This document shows, one piece after another, positions 53,514 through 62,053 of a stretch of DNA of 64,000 bases (the stretch's first letter is position 1; each line of letters opens with the position of its first letter). Under the pieces are notes generated by a model, which was given only the letters and a program-made list of their open reading frames with translations, did no database searches and had not been told where the DNA came from. A program made the translations under genes and the position numbers. Source of the stretch: Streptomyces aurantiacus (lineage in GTDB: Bacteria; Actinomycetota; Actinomycetes; Streptomycetales; Streptomycetaceae); NCBI RefSeq assembly GCF_027107535.1, contig NZ_CP114283.1, positions 6,200,001-6,264,000 of the forward strand, given 5' to 3'.

Positions 53514-54473
53514 ATGTCCGAGAGTCCGGCACCGGAGACCACCGAGGTACTGACCACGGCGACCCGGCAGTTCATGGATCAACGCGAGCTGCTGTTCGCG
53601 ATCGTCTACAACATGCTCGGCGGCGTCGCCGACACCGAGGACGTGCTCCAGGACACCTGGCTGTCCTGGTCGGGCGGTCGCGACCGCTCACCGCACCGGC
53701 GGATCGAGAACCCACGCGCGTATCTGGTGCGCGTCGCGGTGAACCACGCGCTGACGCGGCGGGCCGTGATCAGCCGTCGCCGCGAGACGTACGTCGGCCC
53801 GTGGCTGCCCGAGCCGCTGGTGGCCGGGCCAGGCGGGGAGGAGCCGGCCGACGCCGCGGACCGCGCCCTGCGTGCCGAGTCCGTCTCCCTGGCGATGCTC
53901 GTCGTCCTGGAGTCGCTGACCCCGCTGGAGCGGACGGTGTTCGTCCTCCACGAGGTGTTCGGGTACCCGCACACCGACATCGCGCGGTTCATCGACCGCA
54001 GCCCCGCGGCGGTCCGCCAGCTCGCGCACCGCGCCCGCCGTCACGTCCACGCCCGCCGTCCGCTGTACGAGGCGCATCCGCGGGTACGGAGAGAGGCGAC
54101 CGAGCGCTTCGTCGAGGCCGCGCTCGGCGGGGACATCGGGGCGCTGATGGAGATCCTCGCGCCGGACGTGACGGTGTGGGCCGACGGTGGCGGCAAGCGG
54201 CGCCCGGCGGGGCTGCGGCCGGTGCACGGACGGGACAAGGCCATCCGCCTCCTCACCGCCCATGCCTCGCGGCACGGCGTCCAGCACCTGGACATCCGAT
54301 ACCGGCGCGTCAACGGCGACGACTCGGCGGTGCTGTTCGAGGGCCGGTCCCCCTACGCGGTCATGGTCATGGACCTCACCCCGGAGGGCGACCGGGTGTC
54401 CGGCGTCTACATCGTCTCCAACCCCGACAAGCTGACGCACGTGCACCTGGGCGAGCCTGAGGGGGACGCGTGA
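53514..54473 (+). CDS. ECF41-type sigma factor with SnoaL-like C-terminal domain (SigJ-like)
   Basis: The 319-residue factor has sigma region 2 (RELLFAIVYNMLGGVADTEDVLQDTWLSW), region 4 (LESLTPLERTVFVLHEVFGYPHTDIARFIDRSPAAVRQLAHRAR) and an extra SnoaL/NTF2-like domain (about 190-310). The two ECF41 signatures are both present: DGGGK (WADGGGKRRP) in the extension and NPDKL (VSNPDKLTH) at the end. In this group the extension replaces an anti-sigma factor and modulates activity. Its targets are usually one adjacent gene. Here the TGA overlaps the GTG of an orphan cytochrome b gene. A GGGAGG site precedes the ATG at 53514. Confidence 0.92.
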   Translation: MSESPAPETTEVLTTATRQFMDQRELLFAIVYNMLGGVADTEDVLQDTWLSWSGGRDRSPHRRIENPRAYLVRVAVNHALTRRAVISRRRETYVGPWLPEPLVAGPGGEEPADAADRALRAESVSLAMLVVLESLTPLERTVFVLHEVFGYPHTDIARFIDRSPAAVRQLAHRARRHVHARRPLYEAHPRVRREATERFVEAALGGDIGALMEILAPDVTVWADGGGKRRPAGLRPVHGRDKAIRLLTAHASRHGVQHLDIRYRRVNGDDSAVLFEGRSPYAVMVMDLTPEGDRVSGVYIVSNPDKLTHVHLGEPEGDA

Positions 54474-56197
54474 GCGCCACCGGACGCCAGGAGGCCGGGG
54501 CGCCTTCCGGCCGACGTGTCGCCGACTGGTTCGACGGCCGCCTGGGCACCCACACCCTCGGCAGGAAGTACCTGCGCAAGGTCTTCCCCGACCACTGGTC
54601 GTTCCTGCTCGGGGAGATCTGCCTCTACAGCTTCGTGATCCTGATCCTGACCGGCGTCTATCTGACGCTGTTCTTCCACCCGTCGATGAACGAGGTGACG
54701 TACCAGGGCAGTTACGTCCCGCTGAACGGCATCCGGATGTCCGAGGCGTACGCGTCCACGCTGGACATCAGCTTCGACGTGCGGGGCGGTCTGCTGATCC
54801 GGCAGATCCACCACTGGGCCGCGCTGATCTTCATCGCCGGAATGCTCATGCACATGATGCGGCACTTCTTCACGGGCTCGTTCCGCAGGCCCCGCGAGGT
54901 CAACTGGCTCTTCGGCTGGACACTGCTGCTGCTCGGCCTGTTCGAGGGGCTCTTCGGCTACTCGCTGCCGGACGACCTGCTGTCAGGTACCGGAATGCGG
55001 TTCGTGGACGGCGCCATCCTGTCGGTGCCGATCGTCGGGACGTATCTGTCGTTCTTCGTGTTCGGCGGCGAGTTCCCCGGGCACGACATCATCGCGCGCT
55101 TCTATTCGCTGCACATCCTGGTGGTCCCGGGGATCATGGCGGCTCTGGTGGTCGCCCATCTGATCCTGGTCGTGTACCACAAGCACACGCAGTTCCCGGG
55201 CCCCGGCAGGACCGAACGGAACGTCGTGGGCGCGCCGTTCATGCCGGTCTACCTGGCGAAGGCGGGCGGCTTCTTCTTCCTGGTGTTCGGGGTGATCACG
55301 CTCATCTCGGCGATCGCGACGATCAACCCGGTCTGGTCGTACGGCCCCTACCGCGCGGACCAGGTGTCCACGGGAGCCCAGCCCGACTGGTACCTGGGCT
55401 TCGCCGAGGGACTGGTGCGCATCATGCCGGGGTGGGAGATCACCGTGGCCGGGCACACGCTGGTCCTCGGTGTGCTCATCCCGATCGTCGTCTTCCCCCT
55501 CCTTCTCGTCCTCATCGGTGTCTATCCGTTCGTGGAGTCCTGGGTCACCGGCGACAGGCGCGAGCACCACCTCCTGGACCGACCGCGCAACCGGCCGGTC
55601 CGTACGGCCATCGGCGCCGCGTGGATCAGCCTCTACCTCGTCCTGCTCGCGGGCGGGGGCAACGACATCGTGGCCACCCGGTTCCACCTGTCGATCAACA
55701 CGGTCACCTGGGCGGTCCGGATCGCGGTCCTCGTCGTCCCCGTGGCCGTCTTCGCCGCCACCCGCCGCATCTGCCTGGCCCTCCAACGCCGGGACCGCGA
55801 GCTGGTGTTGCACGGCCGTGAGACCGGCGTGGTCACACGGCTCCCGCACGGCGAGTACGTCGAACTGCACCGGCCCCTCTCCCCCGCCGAACTGCACACC
55901 CTCACCCAGCACGAGCAGCCGCGGCCGCTCGAACCCGGCCCCGACGAGGACGCGAACGGCGTGCCGCGTCCGAACGGGCGCGTGCCTCGTCTGCGGGCCC
56001 GGCTCTCCCGCGCGCTGTACGGCGGCGACTCACAGATCCCGAAGCCGACGGCCGAGGAGTACCGGGAGGCCCACCGGCCCGGTGAGCACCAGCCGGACGA
56101 GCAGCGGCCAGGCGAACGTCCCGCGGGCGAACGGCTGGTCGGTGCGCCCTCGGCGGTCGAGCGTCGGGGCGGTGGGGCGGGGCCCCCGGACGGCTGA
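54470..56197 (+). CDS. Orphan QcrB-like cytochrome b subunit
   Basis: The 575-residue membrane protein has the actinobacterial cytochrome b pattern. The heme-binding helices carry HHWAALIFIAGMLMHMMRHFF and HILVVPGIMAALVVAHLILVVYHKH. The Qo-site motif is PDWY (GAQPDWYLGF). The C-terminal extension after about residue 455 is Pro/Glu/Arg-rich and disordered. In the usual bc1 complex this subunit is accompanied by QcrC and QcrA, but neither is here. The GTG overlaps the ECF41 stop by four bases, so the pair is translationally coupled. It is probably a second, stress-induced cytochrome b whose partner subunits are shared or replaced. Confidence 0.9.
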   Translation: MSATGRQEAGAPSGRRVADWFDGRLGTHTLGRKYLRKVFPDHWSFLLGEICLYSFVILILTGVYLTLFFHPSMNEVTYQGSYVPLNGIRMSEAYASTLDISFDVRGGLLIRQIHHWAALIFIAGMLMHMMRHFFTGSFRRPREVNWLFGWTLLLLGLFEGLFGYSLPDDLLSGTGMRFVDGAILSVPIVGTYLSFFVFGGEFPGHDIIARFYSLHILVVPGIMAALVVAHLILVVYHKHTQFPGPGRTERNVVGAPFMPVYLAKAGGFFFLVFGVITLISAIATINPVWSYGPYRADQVSTGAQPDWYLGFAEGLVRIMPGWEITVAGHTLVLGVLIPIVVFPLLLVLIGVYPFVESWVTGDRREHHLLDRPRNRPVRTAIGAAWISLYLVLLAGGGNDIVATRFHLSINTVTWAVRIAVLVVPVAVFAATRRICLALQRRDRELVLHGRETGVVTRLPHGEYVELHRPLSPAELHTLTQHEQPRPLEPGPDEDANGVPRPNGRVPRLRARLSRALYGGDSQIPKPTAEEYREAHRPGEHQPDEQRPGERPAGERLVGAPSAVERRGGGAGPPDG

Positions 56198-56618
56198 TGC
56201 GCGGAACGCCCCGGGTCTCACCGGGGCGACGGCTCCCCGTGGTGAGGGGCCCGTGGTGAGGGGCCCGTCGCCGCACGGACGGCGGTCGCCTCCCGCGGTC
56301 ACGAAGCGCGGTGAACGGACTTCGGTGGCAGGGGACTTGCGTCCCGCGGCGAGGCGCAGTGCGTGCGACGCGCCCACGGTCTCGGCATGCCGGTGCCCGC
56401 GGCCCTGCCGTTCGCGCCGGGCCACCCGCTCGGCCGGCCCGGCGCGAACGGCTCCCGCCGGGCCACCCCGAACCCGATGGCGGCGGGCCGGCCGGGAACG
56501 GCGGCCGGGTGCGCGGGCGGGAACCGGTGCGCCGTGTGCGCAGGACCCCGACGCACTACGCTGGAACCCAAGTGACGCACCTGTTCACCGTGAGTGTGCG
56601 CGATGGAGCGGCGGCGAT
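56198..56618. other. 421-bp intergenic region with a 14-bp tandem repeat
   Basis: GTGGTGAGGGGCCC occurs twice head-to-tail at 56239-56266. No gene was found. The rest must hold the promoter of the PP2C gene starting at 56619. A long open frame passing through this region from the cytochrome b gene is Arg/Pro-rich shadow sequence. Confidence 0.45.
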
Positions 56619-59027
56619 GTGAGGAGCCACAGCGATACATCGGGCGACGGCCCGGGCTACCCGTTCGACGAGACCTCCACGGCAAGGGCCGTCATCGACG
56701 GTGACGGCATCCTCGTCGAGTGGAACGAAGGCGCCCGGCGTCTGCTCGGCCATGCGCCGGACGATGTCGTGGGCCGTCCCGCCGCGAGCCTGCTGGCACC
56801 GGACGCCGTGGCCCTGCCGCGGCCGCCGGCCCACAACCGCTGGAGCGACACGCTGGCGCTGCGCCACGAGGACGGCCGCACGCTCCGCGTATGGCTGCTC
56901 GCGCACCGACGGCGGCCCGAGCTCGGCGACCGCAGCGACTGGCTCGTCGTGACCCCGCTGGACAACGGCACACCCGTGGCGCAGGACGAATTCCTCGCCG
57001 CCACGTCCGTGGACCAGTCACCCTGCGCGACCGCGATCTTCGACGAGCGACTGCGGCTGCGCAGGGTCAACACGGTGATGGCCGAGACGATGGGCCTGAC
57101 CGAGGAACGCGTCCGCGGCCTGCGCATCCCCGAGATCGGCGGCAGACCGCAGAACGAGGAGCTGGAAGCAGCCATGCTGCAGGTCCTGCTGACCGGGCGG
57201 CGCGACGACGTGGAGACCCTGGGCACCAGCGGCGACAACCGTGCGCTGGCCTGGCTGGCGCGGATGGCGCCGCTGACCGACGCCGACGGCCGGGTGCGCG
57301 GTGTCTGCCTGACCGCCCACGACTTCACCGACCAGTACCTCGCCCGCGAGCGCCTGCAGATCGTGAACGAGGCGAGCATCCGAATCGGCTCCACCCTCGA
57401 CGTCACCCGTACGGCCCAGGAGCTGGCCGACGTCTGTGTGCCCGCGCTCGCCGACTTCGTCAGTGTCGACCTCGTCGATCCCCCCGACCACGGGGGTGAG
57501 CCGTACACCGGCCCCGTCCTCGCCCCCGTGAGTCTGCGCCGCGCCGCGCACCTGTCGGTGAACCCCGGCGATCCGGAGGCGGTGGTCAAGCTGGGTCAGA
57601 TCGACGTCTATCCCGCCGGCTCGCCGCAGGCAGACTCGCTGCTGGCCGGCCGGCCCATCGTGGCCGCGGATCCCACGACCACACTGGCGGAGTGGCTCGC
57701 CTGGGACCCGGTGCGCGGGGACCGGGTCAGGGAGCACGGCATCCACTCGACGATGTCCGTGCCCGTCCAGGCCCGTGGCGCGACCCTGGGCGTCGCCGTC
57801 TTCACCCGGTTCAGGCGGCCCGACCCCTTCACCGCCGACGACGTGCTGCTCGCCGAGGAGGTCACGGCCAGGGCAGCCGTCTGCATCGACAACGCCCGCC
57901 GCTTCTCCCGGGAGCGCGAGACCGCGATCGCCCTGCAGCGCAGCCTGCTGCCGCGGTCCCTGCCGCGCACGGCCGCCGTCGAGGCCGCCTCGCGCTATCT
58001 GCCCGCGGCGCGGGCCGGGGTCGGCGGTGACTGGTTCGACGTGATCCCGCTGTCGGGAATGCGGGTCGCCATGGTCGTCGGGGACGTCGTCGGCCACGGC
58101 GTGCAGGCGTCGGCCACCATGGGCCGGCTGCGGACCGCCGTGCGCACGCTCGCCGACATCGACCTGGCACCGGACGAACTGCTGACCCACCTCGACGACC
58201 TGGTCGTCCGGCTCTCCGCCGAGGCGGGCAGCGAGGGCACCACGGGCGAGGTCGGCGCCACCTGTCTGTACGCGGTCTACGACCCGGTCACCCGTCGCTG
58301 CACACTCGCCCGGGCCGGGCATCCGCCACCGGTGATGCTCCCGCCCGGCGGCCCGCCCGAGGAGATCGACGTACCGCCGGGGCCGCCGCTGGGCCTGGGC
58401 GGGCTGCCCTTCGAGTCGATCGAGCTGAGGCTCGCGGAGGGAACCGTCCTCGCCCTCTACACCGACGGCCTGGTCGAGAGCCGCGACCGCGACGTCGACG
58501 AGAGCCGCGGCCTCCTGTACCGGGCACTGGCCCAGCGCCCGGACTCCCTCGACGAGACGTGCCACGACGTCCTCCAGTCGCTGCTGCCGCCCACCGGCGC
58601 CTCGGACGACGTGGCCCTGCTGCTCGCCCGCACGAAGGGTCTGCCGACCTCCCAGGTGGCGACCTGGGACATCCCGGCCGATCCCGCTCTCGTCGGCCCG
58701 ATCCGCAAGCAGGCCGTGCAGCAGCTGACCGTCTGGGAACTGAACGAGGCGGCGTTCACGACCGAGCTCGTGGTCAGCGAACTCGTCACCAACGCCATCC
58801 GGTACGGGGAACGCCCGATCCGGCTGCGCCTCATCCACAACACCACCACGCTGATCGTGGAGGTGTCGGACTCCAACCACACCGCGCCGCACCTGCGCCG
58901 TGCCAAGACGTTCGACGAGGGCGGCCGCGGTCTGCTCCTGGTCGCCCAGCTCACCCAGCGCTGGGGCAGCCGCCACACCACCGAGGGCAAGACGATCTGG
59001 GCGGAACTGACGCTCGGTGAGGACTGA
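56619..59027 (+). CDS. PAS/GAF/PP2C phosphatase with C-terminal GHKL ATPase
   Basis: The 802-residue regulator begins with a PAS domain (TARAVIDGDGILVEWNEGARRLLGH), a second PAS (SPCATAIFDERLRLRRVNTVMAETMG), a GAF (about 255-420), a PP2C phosphatase (GVGGDWFDVIPLSGMRVAMVVGDVVGHGVQA, ARAGHPPPVM, LYTDGLVES, SDDVALLLAR) and an anti-sigma-type ATPase (TTELVVSELVTNAIRYGER, DEGGRGLLLVAQL). It resembles the protein at 10975 in layout. The GTG at 56619 follows GGAG by seven bases; the frame is open far upstream, but only as shadow of the cytochrome b gene. A hairpin follows the stop. Confidence 0.88.
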   Translation: MRSHSDTSGDGPGYPFDETSTARAVIDGDGILVEWNEGARRLLGHAPDDVVGRPAASLLAPDAVALPRPPAHNRWSDTLALRHEDGRTLRVWLLAHRRRPELGDRSDWLVVTPLDNGTPVAQDEFLAATSVDQSPCATAIFDERLRLRRVNTVMAETMGLTEERVRGLRIPEIGGRPQNEELEAAMLQVLLTGRRDDVETLGTSGDNRALAWLARMAPLTDADGRVRGVCLTAHDFTDQYLARERLQIVNEASIRIGSTLDVTRTAQELADVCVPALADFVSVDLVDPPDHGGEPYTGPVLAPVSLRRAAHLSVNPGDPEAVVKLGQIDVYPAGSPQADSLLAGRPIVAADPTTTLAEWLAWDPVRGDRVREHGIHSTMSVPVQARGATLGVAVFTRFRRPDPFTADDVLLAEEVTARAAVCIDNARRFSRERETAIALQRSLLPRSLPRTAAVEAASRYLPAARAGVGGDWFDVIPLSGMRVAMVVGDVVGHGVQASATMGRLRTAVRTLADIDLAPDELLTHLDDLVVRLSAEAGSEGTTGEVGATCLYAVYDPVTRRCTLARAGHPPPVMLPPGGPPEEIDVPPGPPLGLGGLPFESIELRLAEGTVLALYTDGLVESRDRDVDESRGLLYRALAQRPDSLDETCHDVLQSLLPPTGASDDVALLLARTKGLPTSQVATWDIPADPALVGPIRKQAVQQLTVWELNEAAFTTELVVSELVTNAIRYGERPIRLRLIHNTTTLIVEVSDSNHTAPHLRRAKTFDEGGRGLLLVAQLTQRWGSRHTTEGKTIWAELTLGED

Positions 59028-59031
59028 GACG

Positions 59032-59070
59032 CGCCACGAGGACCGTTCCGGGCGGCCTGTCCCCGTGGCG
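59032..59070. terminator. Hairpin between the PP2C gene and convergent paralogue 2
   Basis: CGCCACG (59032-59038) pairs with CGTGGCG (59064-59070), and inner GGAC/GTCC arms strengthen the stem. It lies directly between the two stop codons. Confidence 0.5.
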
Positions 59071-59080
59071 ACGGGCAGCG

Positions 59081-61627
59081 TCAGCGGCCGCCGTACCCGC
59101 CACCTCCATAGCCTCCGCCGCCGTACGGATAGCCGCCGCCGTATCCGCCTCCTCCGTAGCCACCGCCGTAGCCACCGGGCCAGCAGTAGTAGCCGTAGCA
59201 CGAGGCACCGGAGGCGGAGGGCGTGGGCTGCGGGGTCGGGGACGCCGCGGGAGGTGTGGGCTTCGGCTCGGGTGGCCGCGGCGTGCGGCTGGGCTTCGGT
59301 TCACCGTTGGGCGTCGGCCGCACCGGGTCCCTGTTCGTGTACGAGGTGATCCACTCCATCTGGAGCGAGTCCACCGACGCGTCCATCTCCCAGCGCTGCG
59401 CCGGCCCGTCGTCACGGGTCTTCAGGACGAGCCCCGTCTCCTCGTCCCCCGAGACCGGGGCCAGCGCGAGGGTCGGCTGCCCCAGGGGCACCAGGTTGCC
59501 CGCGAGGGTGAAGTCGTAGCGGGCGCTCTCCCGGTTCTTCTCGCCCTCGCACGACCCCAGGCGGACGGAGGAGGGAAGCCGGGAGTCGAGGCACAGATCC
59601 TCGTCGGCCAGGCTCCGCAGCAGCCCGTCGCTCTCGTACGACCACTGCTGGCGCTCCGAGGAGGTGCAGGTGGCGAGGACGACCTCCGCGCCCACGGCCG
59701 CCTTGCCGTCGGCGACACCGACGCAGTCACCGCTGTCCTGGTTGCGCAGCCGTCCGCGCTGCGTGCCGGAATCCGCGTCGCCGACACCGATCCGCGTCGG
59801 ACGCTCCTCCGGTTCCTCCGCGGCCGTCCCGGAACCCGAGTCGGAGGACGGCGTGACGTCGTCACCGCCGCCGGACCACAGAACCAGCGGCACAAGGACG
59901 CATCCGCTCACCGCGAGCACGGCCAGGGCGAGGTTGCGGCGCTTCAGGAACCGCTTCTTCTCCGGATCGCCGACGGGGCTCGCATCGGGGTGCGGGGGAA
60001 GCCGCAGGGCGTGGCGGGGGCCGGAGTTCGAGGCATGGCCGGCGGCCGGCTGTGAGCCGGTGCCGGGGCGGAGGTCCGCGACGGTGCCCGTGAACGAATC
60101 GATACCCGTGTGAGGGGCGATGCCCGGAGCCGGGTCGACCCGTGCACTCGGATCGACACCCGGATCCGGGTTGTCACCGACGTACGGGGCGGCACTCGGA
60201 TACGGGGGCGCACCCGGATACGGGTGGGTACCCGGGTACGCGCCGCTCTCCGCGCCCGGCAGGGCATCCGCGCCCCCGTGCGAGTGGGCATACGGGTCGC
60301 TGCCGGCGCTCTCCGGGGACCCGGCGGGCGGCTGAGGCACGGCTCCCTGACCGGCATCCGCGCCGGGGCGGGGGCTCGTGTCCACGGGGTCACCGACGGC
60401 CCGGTGAGCCCCGTCCGTGGTCCCCGTCCCCACGCCTTCCGCCGCGAAGGCGGCGGAAGGCGGATGCGAGCCTGCTTCCGGGTGGGGGCCGGCCTCCGCC
60501 CTGGGGCTCGGGCCCCACACGGAGTCGGTATCCGGGTAGCGGGCGGCTCCGGAGCTGAGCGGGGAGTCCACGGAGACCTCGTCGGCCGGGTCACGTCCGG
60601 CACCCGGGTGGACGCCGATGCCCGAGAACGGACCAGGACCCGAGTGGGGGCCCGCCCCGTACGGGGTGGAACCTTGGTGCGGGCCTGCCCCCGGATACGG
60701 GCCGAAACCAGGGTGCGGGCCGGTGCCCGCGTACGGGTCCGTCTCCGGCGCCGTGAACAGCACGCGCCCGGCGTTCGTCTCCTCGGCACCGGTACGGCGC
60801 CCGGGCCTGGAGTCGAGATATTCCTGAGCCGCCCATCCCAGTACCCCTTCGGCCAGCAGGACGGCCAGACGGCCGTCCGACTGCCTCAGCTGTTCGGCCG
60901 AGTACTGGCAGTGGCCGCAGTCGGCGATGTGCTGCCGCAGATCGGGGTCGACGCTGTTGCCGCCGCGCCGGAGCGAGACGTCGAGGAGCCGGCTGTAGCG
61001 GCGGCACTCGTCGTCGGGGGCGAGTTCGCGATGGGCTTCGAGGCAGTTCTGCCGCAGCAGTTCCCGAGCGCGTTCCAGGGCCTGGGGAGCGTCCTCGGCC
61101 GCGATGCCGAGCAGGCGGGCCGGGACCGCGAGTTCCTCGGCCTCGACCTCCGCGTGCCACAGCAGGCATCGGGCGGCCTCCGGCAGCCGCTGGAAAGCGC
61201 GCGACACCAGGCGCCGGTTCTCGGGCGGAAGCAGCAGCGCCGCCGCCCGGCCGTTGTCGCCGGGTGCGGACTGCAACTCGGGGTGGAGCAGCCCGCGGCG
61301 CTTGTCCGCGTCCCACTCGCCGGCTATTCGGCGCACGGCGACCAGCAGTTCCGGCCGCCACGCCGCCCGGGGCCCGACCTGGCGGACCGATTCCCCGAAG
61401 AGCCGGGTGAATGCGGCGGTGGTGAGCATTCCTGCGTACTGCACACCGTTCGTGCACAGCCGGGCGTACGAGAAGACAGGCACCCAGTGCCGTCCCAGCA
61501 GTTCCCCGGCGGGATAGTGGGCGGGCCGCTTGCCCGACCCCTTCTTCAGGTCTGCCGCGAGCCGTTCGTCGGTCGTATCGAACAAGCTGCCGGTCGAGGG
61601 GGAATTCGACGGGGTCGCGTCGTTCAC
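59081..61627 (-). CDS. Sigma-factor-like / zinc-finger / membrane / ricin-lectin protein (paralogue 2)
   Basis: The 848-residue protein has the layout of the product at 50241. It has a sigma-like region 2 (LLGRHWVPVFSYARLCTNGVQYAGMLTTAAFTRLFGE, about 43-79), region 4 (RAFQRLPEAARCLLWHAEVEAEELAVPARLLGI, about 143-175) and a zinc-finger-like H-x3-C-x2-C (His233, Cys237, Cys240). A very long Pro/Gly/Asp-rich linker follows (about 290-565, with short repeats such as YPGTHPYPGAPPYPS), then one membrane helix (about 570-595), a ricin-type lectin (DSGDCVGVADGK, WSYESDGLLRSLADEDLCLDS) and a Gly/Tyr-rich tail of GGGYGG repeats. The GTG at 61627 is nine bases after GGAGG. The tail may anchor in or slide through the cell wall. 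Confidence 0.82.
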   Translation of the reverse strand: MNDATPSNSPSTGSLFDTTDERLAADLKKGSGKRPAHYPAGELLGRHWVPVFSYARLCTNGVQYAGMLTTAAFTRLFGESVRQVGPRAAWRPELLVAVRRIAGEWDADKRRGLLHPELQSAPGDNGRAAALLLPPENRRLVSRAFQRLPEAARCLLWHAEVEAEELAVPARLLGIAAEDAPQALERARELLRQNCLEAHRELAPDDECRRYSRLLDVSLRRGGNSVDPDLRQHIADCGHCQYSAEQLRQSDGRLAVLLAEGVLGWAAQEYLDSRPGRRTGAEETNAGRVLFTAPETDPYAGTGPHPGFGPYPGAGPHQGSTPYGAGPHSGPGPFSGIGVHPGAGRDPADEVSVDSPLSSGAARYPDTDSVWGPSPRAEAGPHPEAGSHPPSAAFAAEGVGTGTTDGAHRAVGDPVDTSPRPGADAGQGAVPQPPAGSPESAGSDPYAHSHGGADALPGAESGAYPGTHPYPGAPPYPSAAPYVGDNPDPGVDPSARVDPAPGIAPHTGIDSFTGTVADLRPGTGSQPAAGHASNSGPRHALRLPPHPDASPVGDPEKKRFLKRRNLALAVLAVSGCVLVPLVLWSGGGDDVTPSSDSGSGTAAEEPEERPTRIGVGDADSGTQRGRLRNQDSGDCVGVADGKAAVGAEVVLATCTSSERQQWSYESDGLLRSLADEDLCLDSRLPSSVRLGSCEGEKNRESARYDFTLAGNLVPLGQPTLALAPVSGDEETGLVLKTRDDGPAQRWEMDASVDSLQMEWITSYTNRDPVRPTPNGEPKPSRTPRPPEPKPTPPAASPTPQPTPSASGASCYGYYCWPGGYGGGYGGGGYGGGYPYGGGGYGGGGYGGR

Positions 61628-61775
61628 GTGCACTTTCCTCCAGAGCCCCTTGCAGAAATAGTCCATACCAAGGGGTACGGAAAACATTGTCTGCACGCTG
61701 ACAAGGTGCACCTTGACACAGCGAACCCTCCAGCAACAAGAGAACGCTCTCAATCCCGTTTCTCCCGGCCGCCCT

Positions 61776-61906
61776 TTGACAGAGACAAACTGTCAACAGA
61801 GGCTCCCGCCAATGCGATTCGGATTGAAAAGGCCTCAAGTTACTTGAGGTAAGTACCGTTTTGATGCAACTGGACCTGCGGCAGGGCCCGCTATTCCGTT
61901 GGAATA
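61776..61906. promoter_or_regulatory. Three separate inverted repeats in the paralogue-2 / transporter promoter region
   Basis: The 61628-62053 gap, which holds no gene, contains TTGACAG-N7-CTGTCAA (61776-61796), CCTCAAG-TTA-CTTGAGG (61833-61849) and TATTCC-GTT-GGAATA (61892-61906). All are perfect dyads in DNA that is clearly less GC-rich than its surroundings. They lie between the divergent lectin and transporter genes, so they may be operators for either. The three motifs differ, suggesting more than one regulator. Confidence 0.6.
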
Positions 61907-62053
61907 TGCAACTCAAGAACGAGCAGAAGTGACCGAGAGGAAGGACCGGAGGGCGACACTCGCACCCCCGTTCGCCTGCCCGACCCGCCCTCTGATTCGA
62001 TTGAGCGAAACCGACAATCACTTTCCGAAGGACCCGCCCTGAGTTCCGCACTC

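Noticed and set aside
55470..56618. N-terminal extension of the third PP2C protein by about 380 residues
   Set aside because: It overlaps the cytochrome b gene in another frame, is Arg/Pro/Ser-rich, and a GGAG site supports the GTG at 56619.
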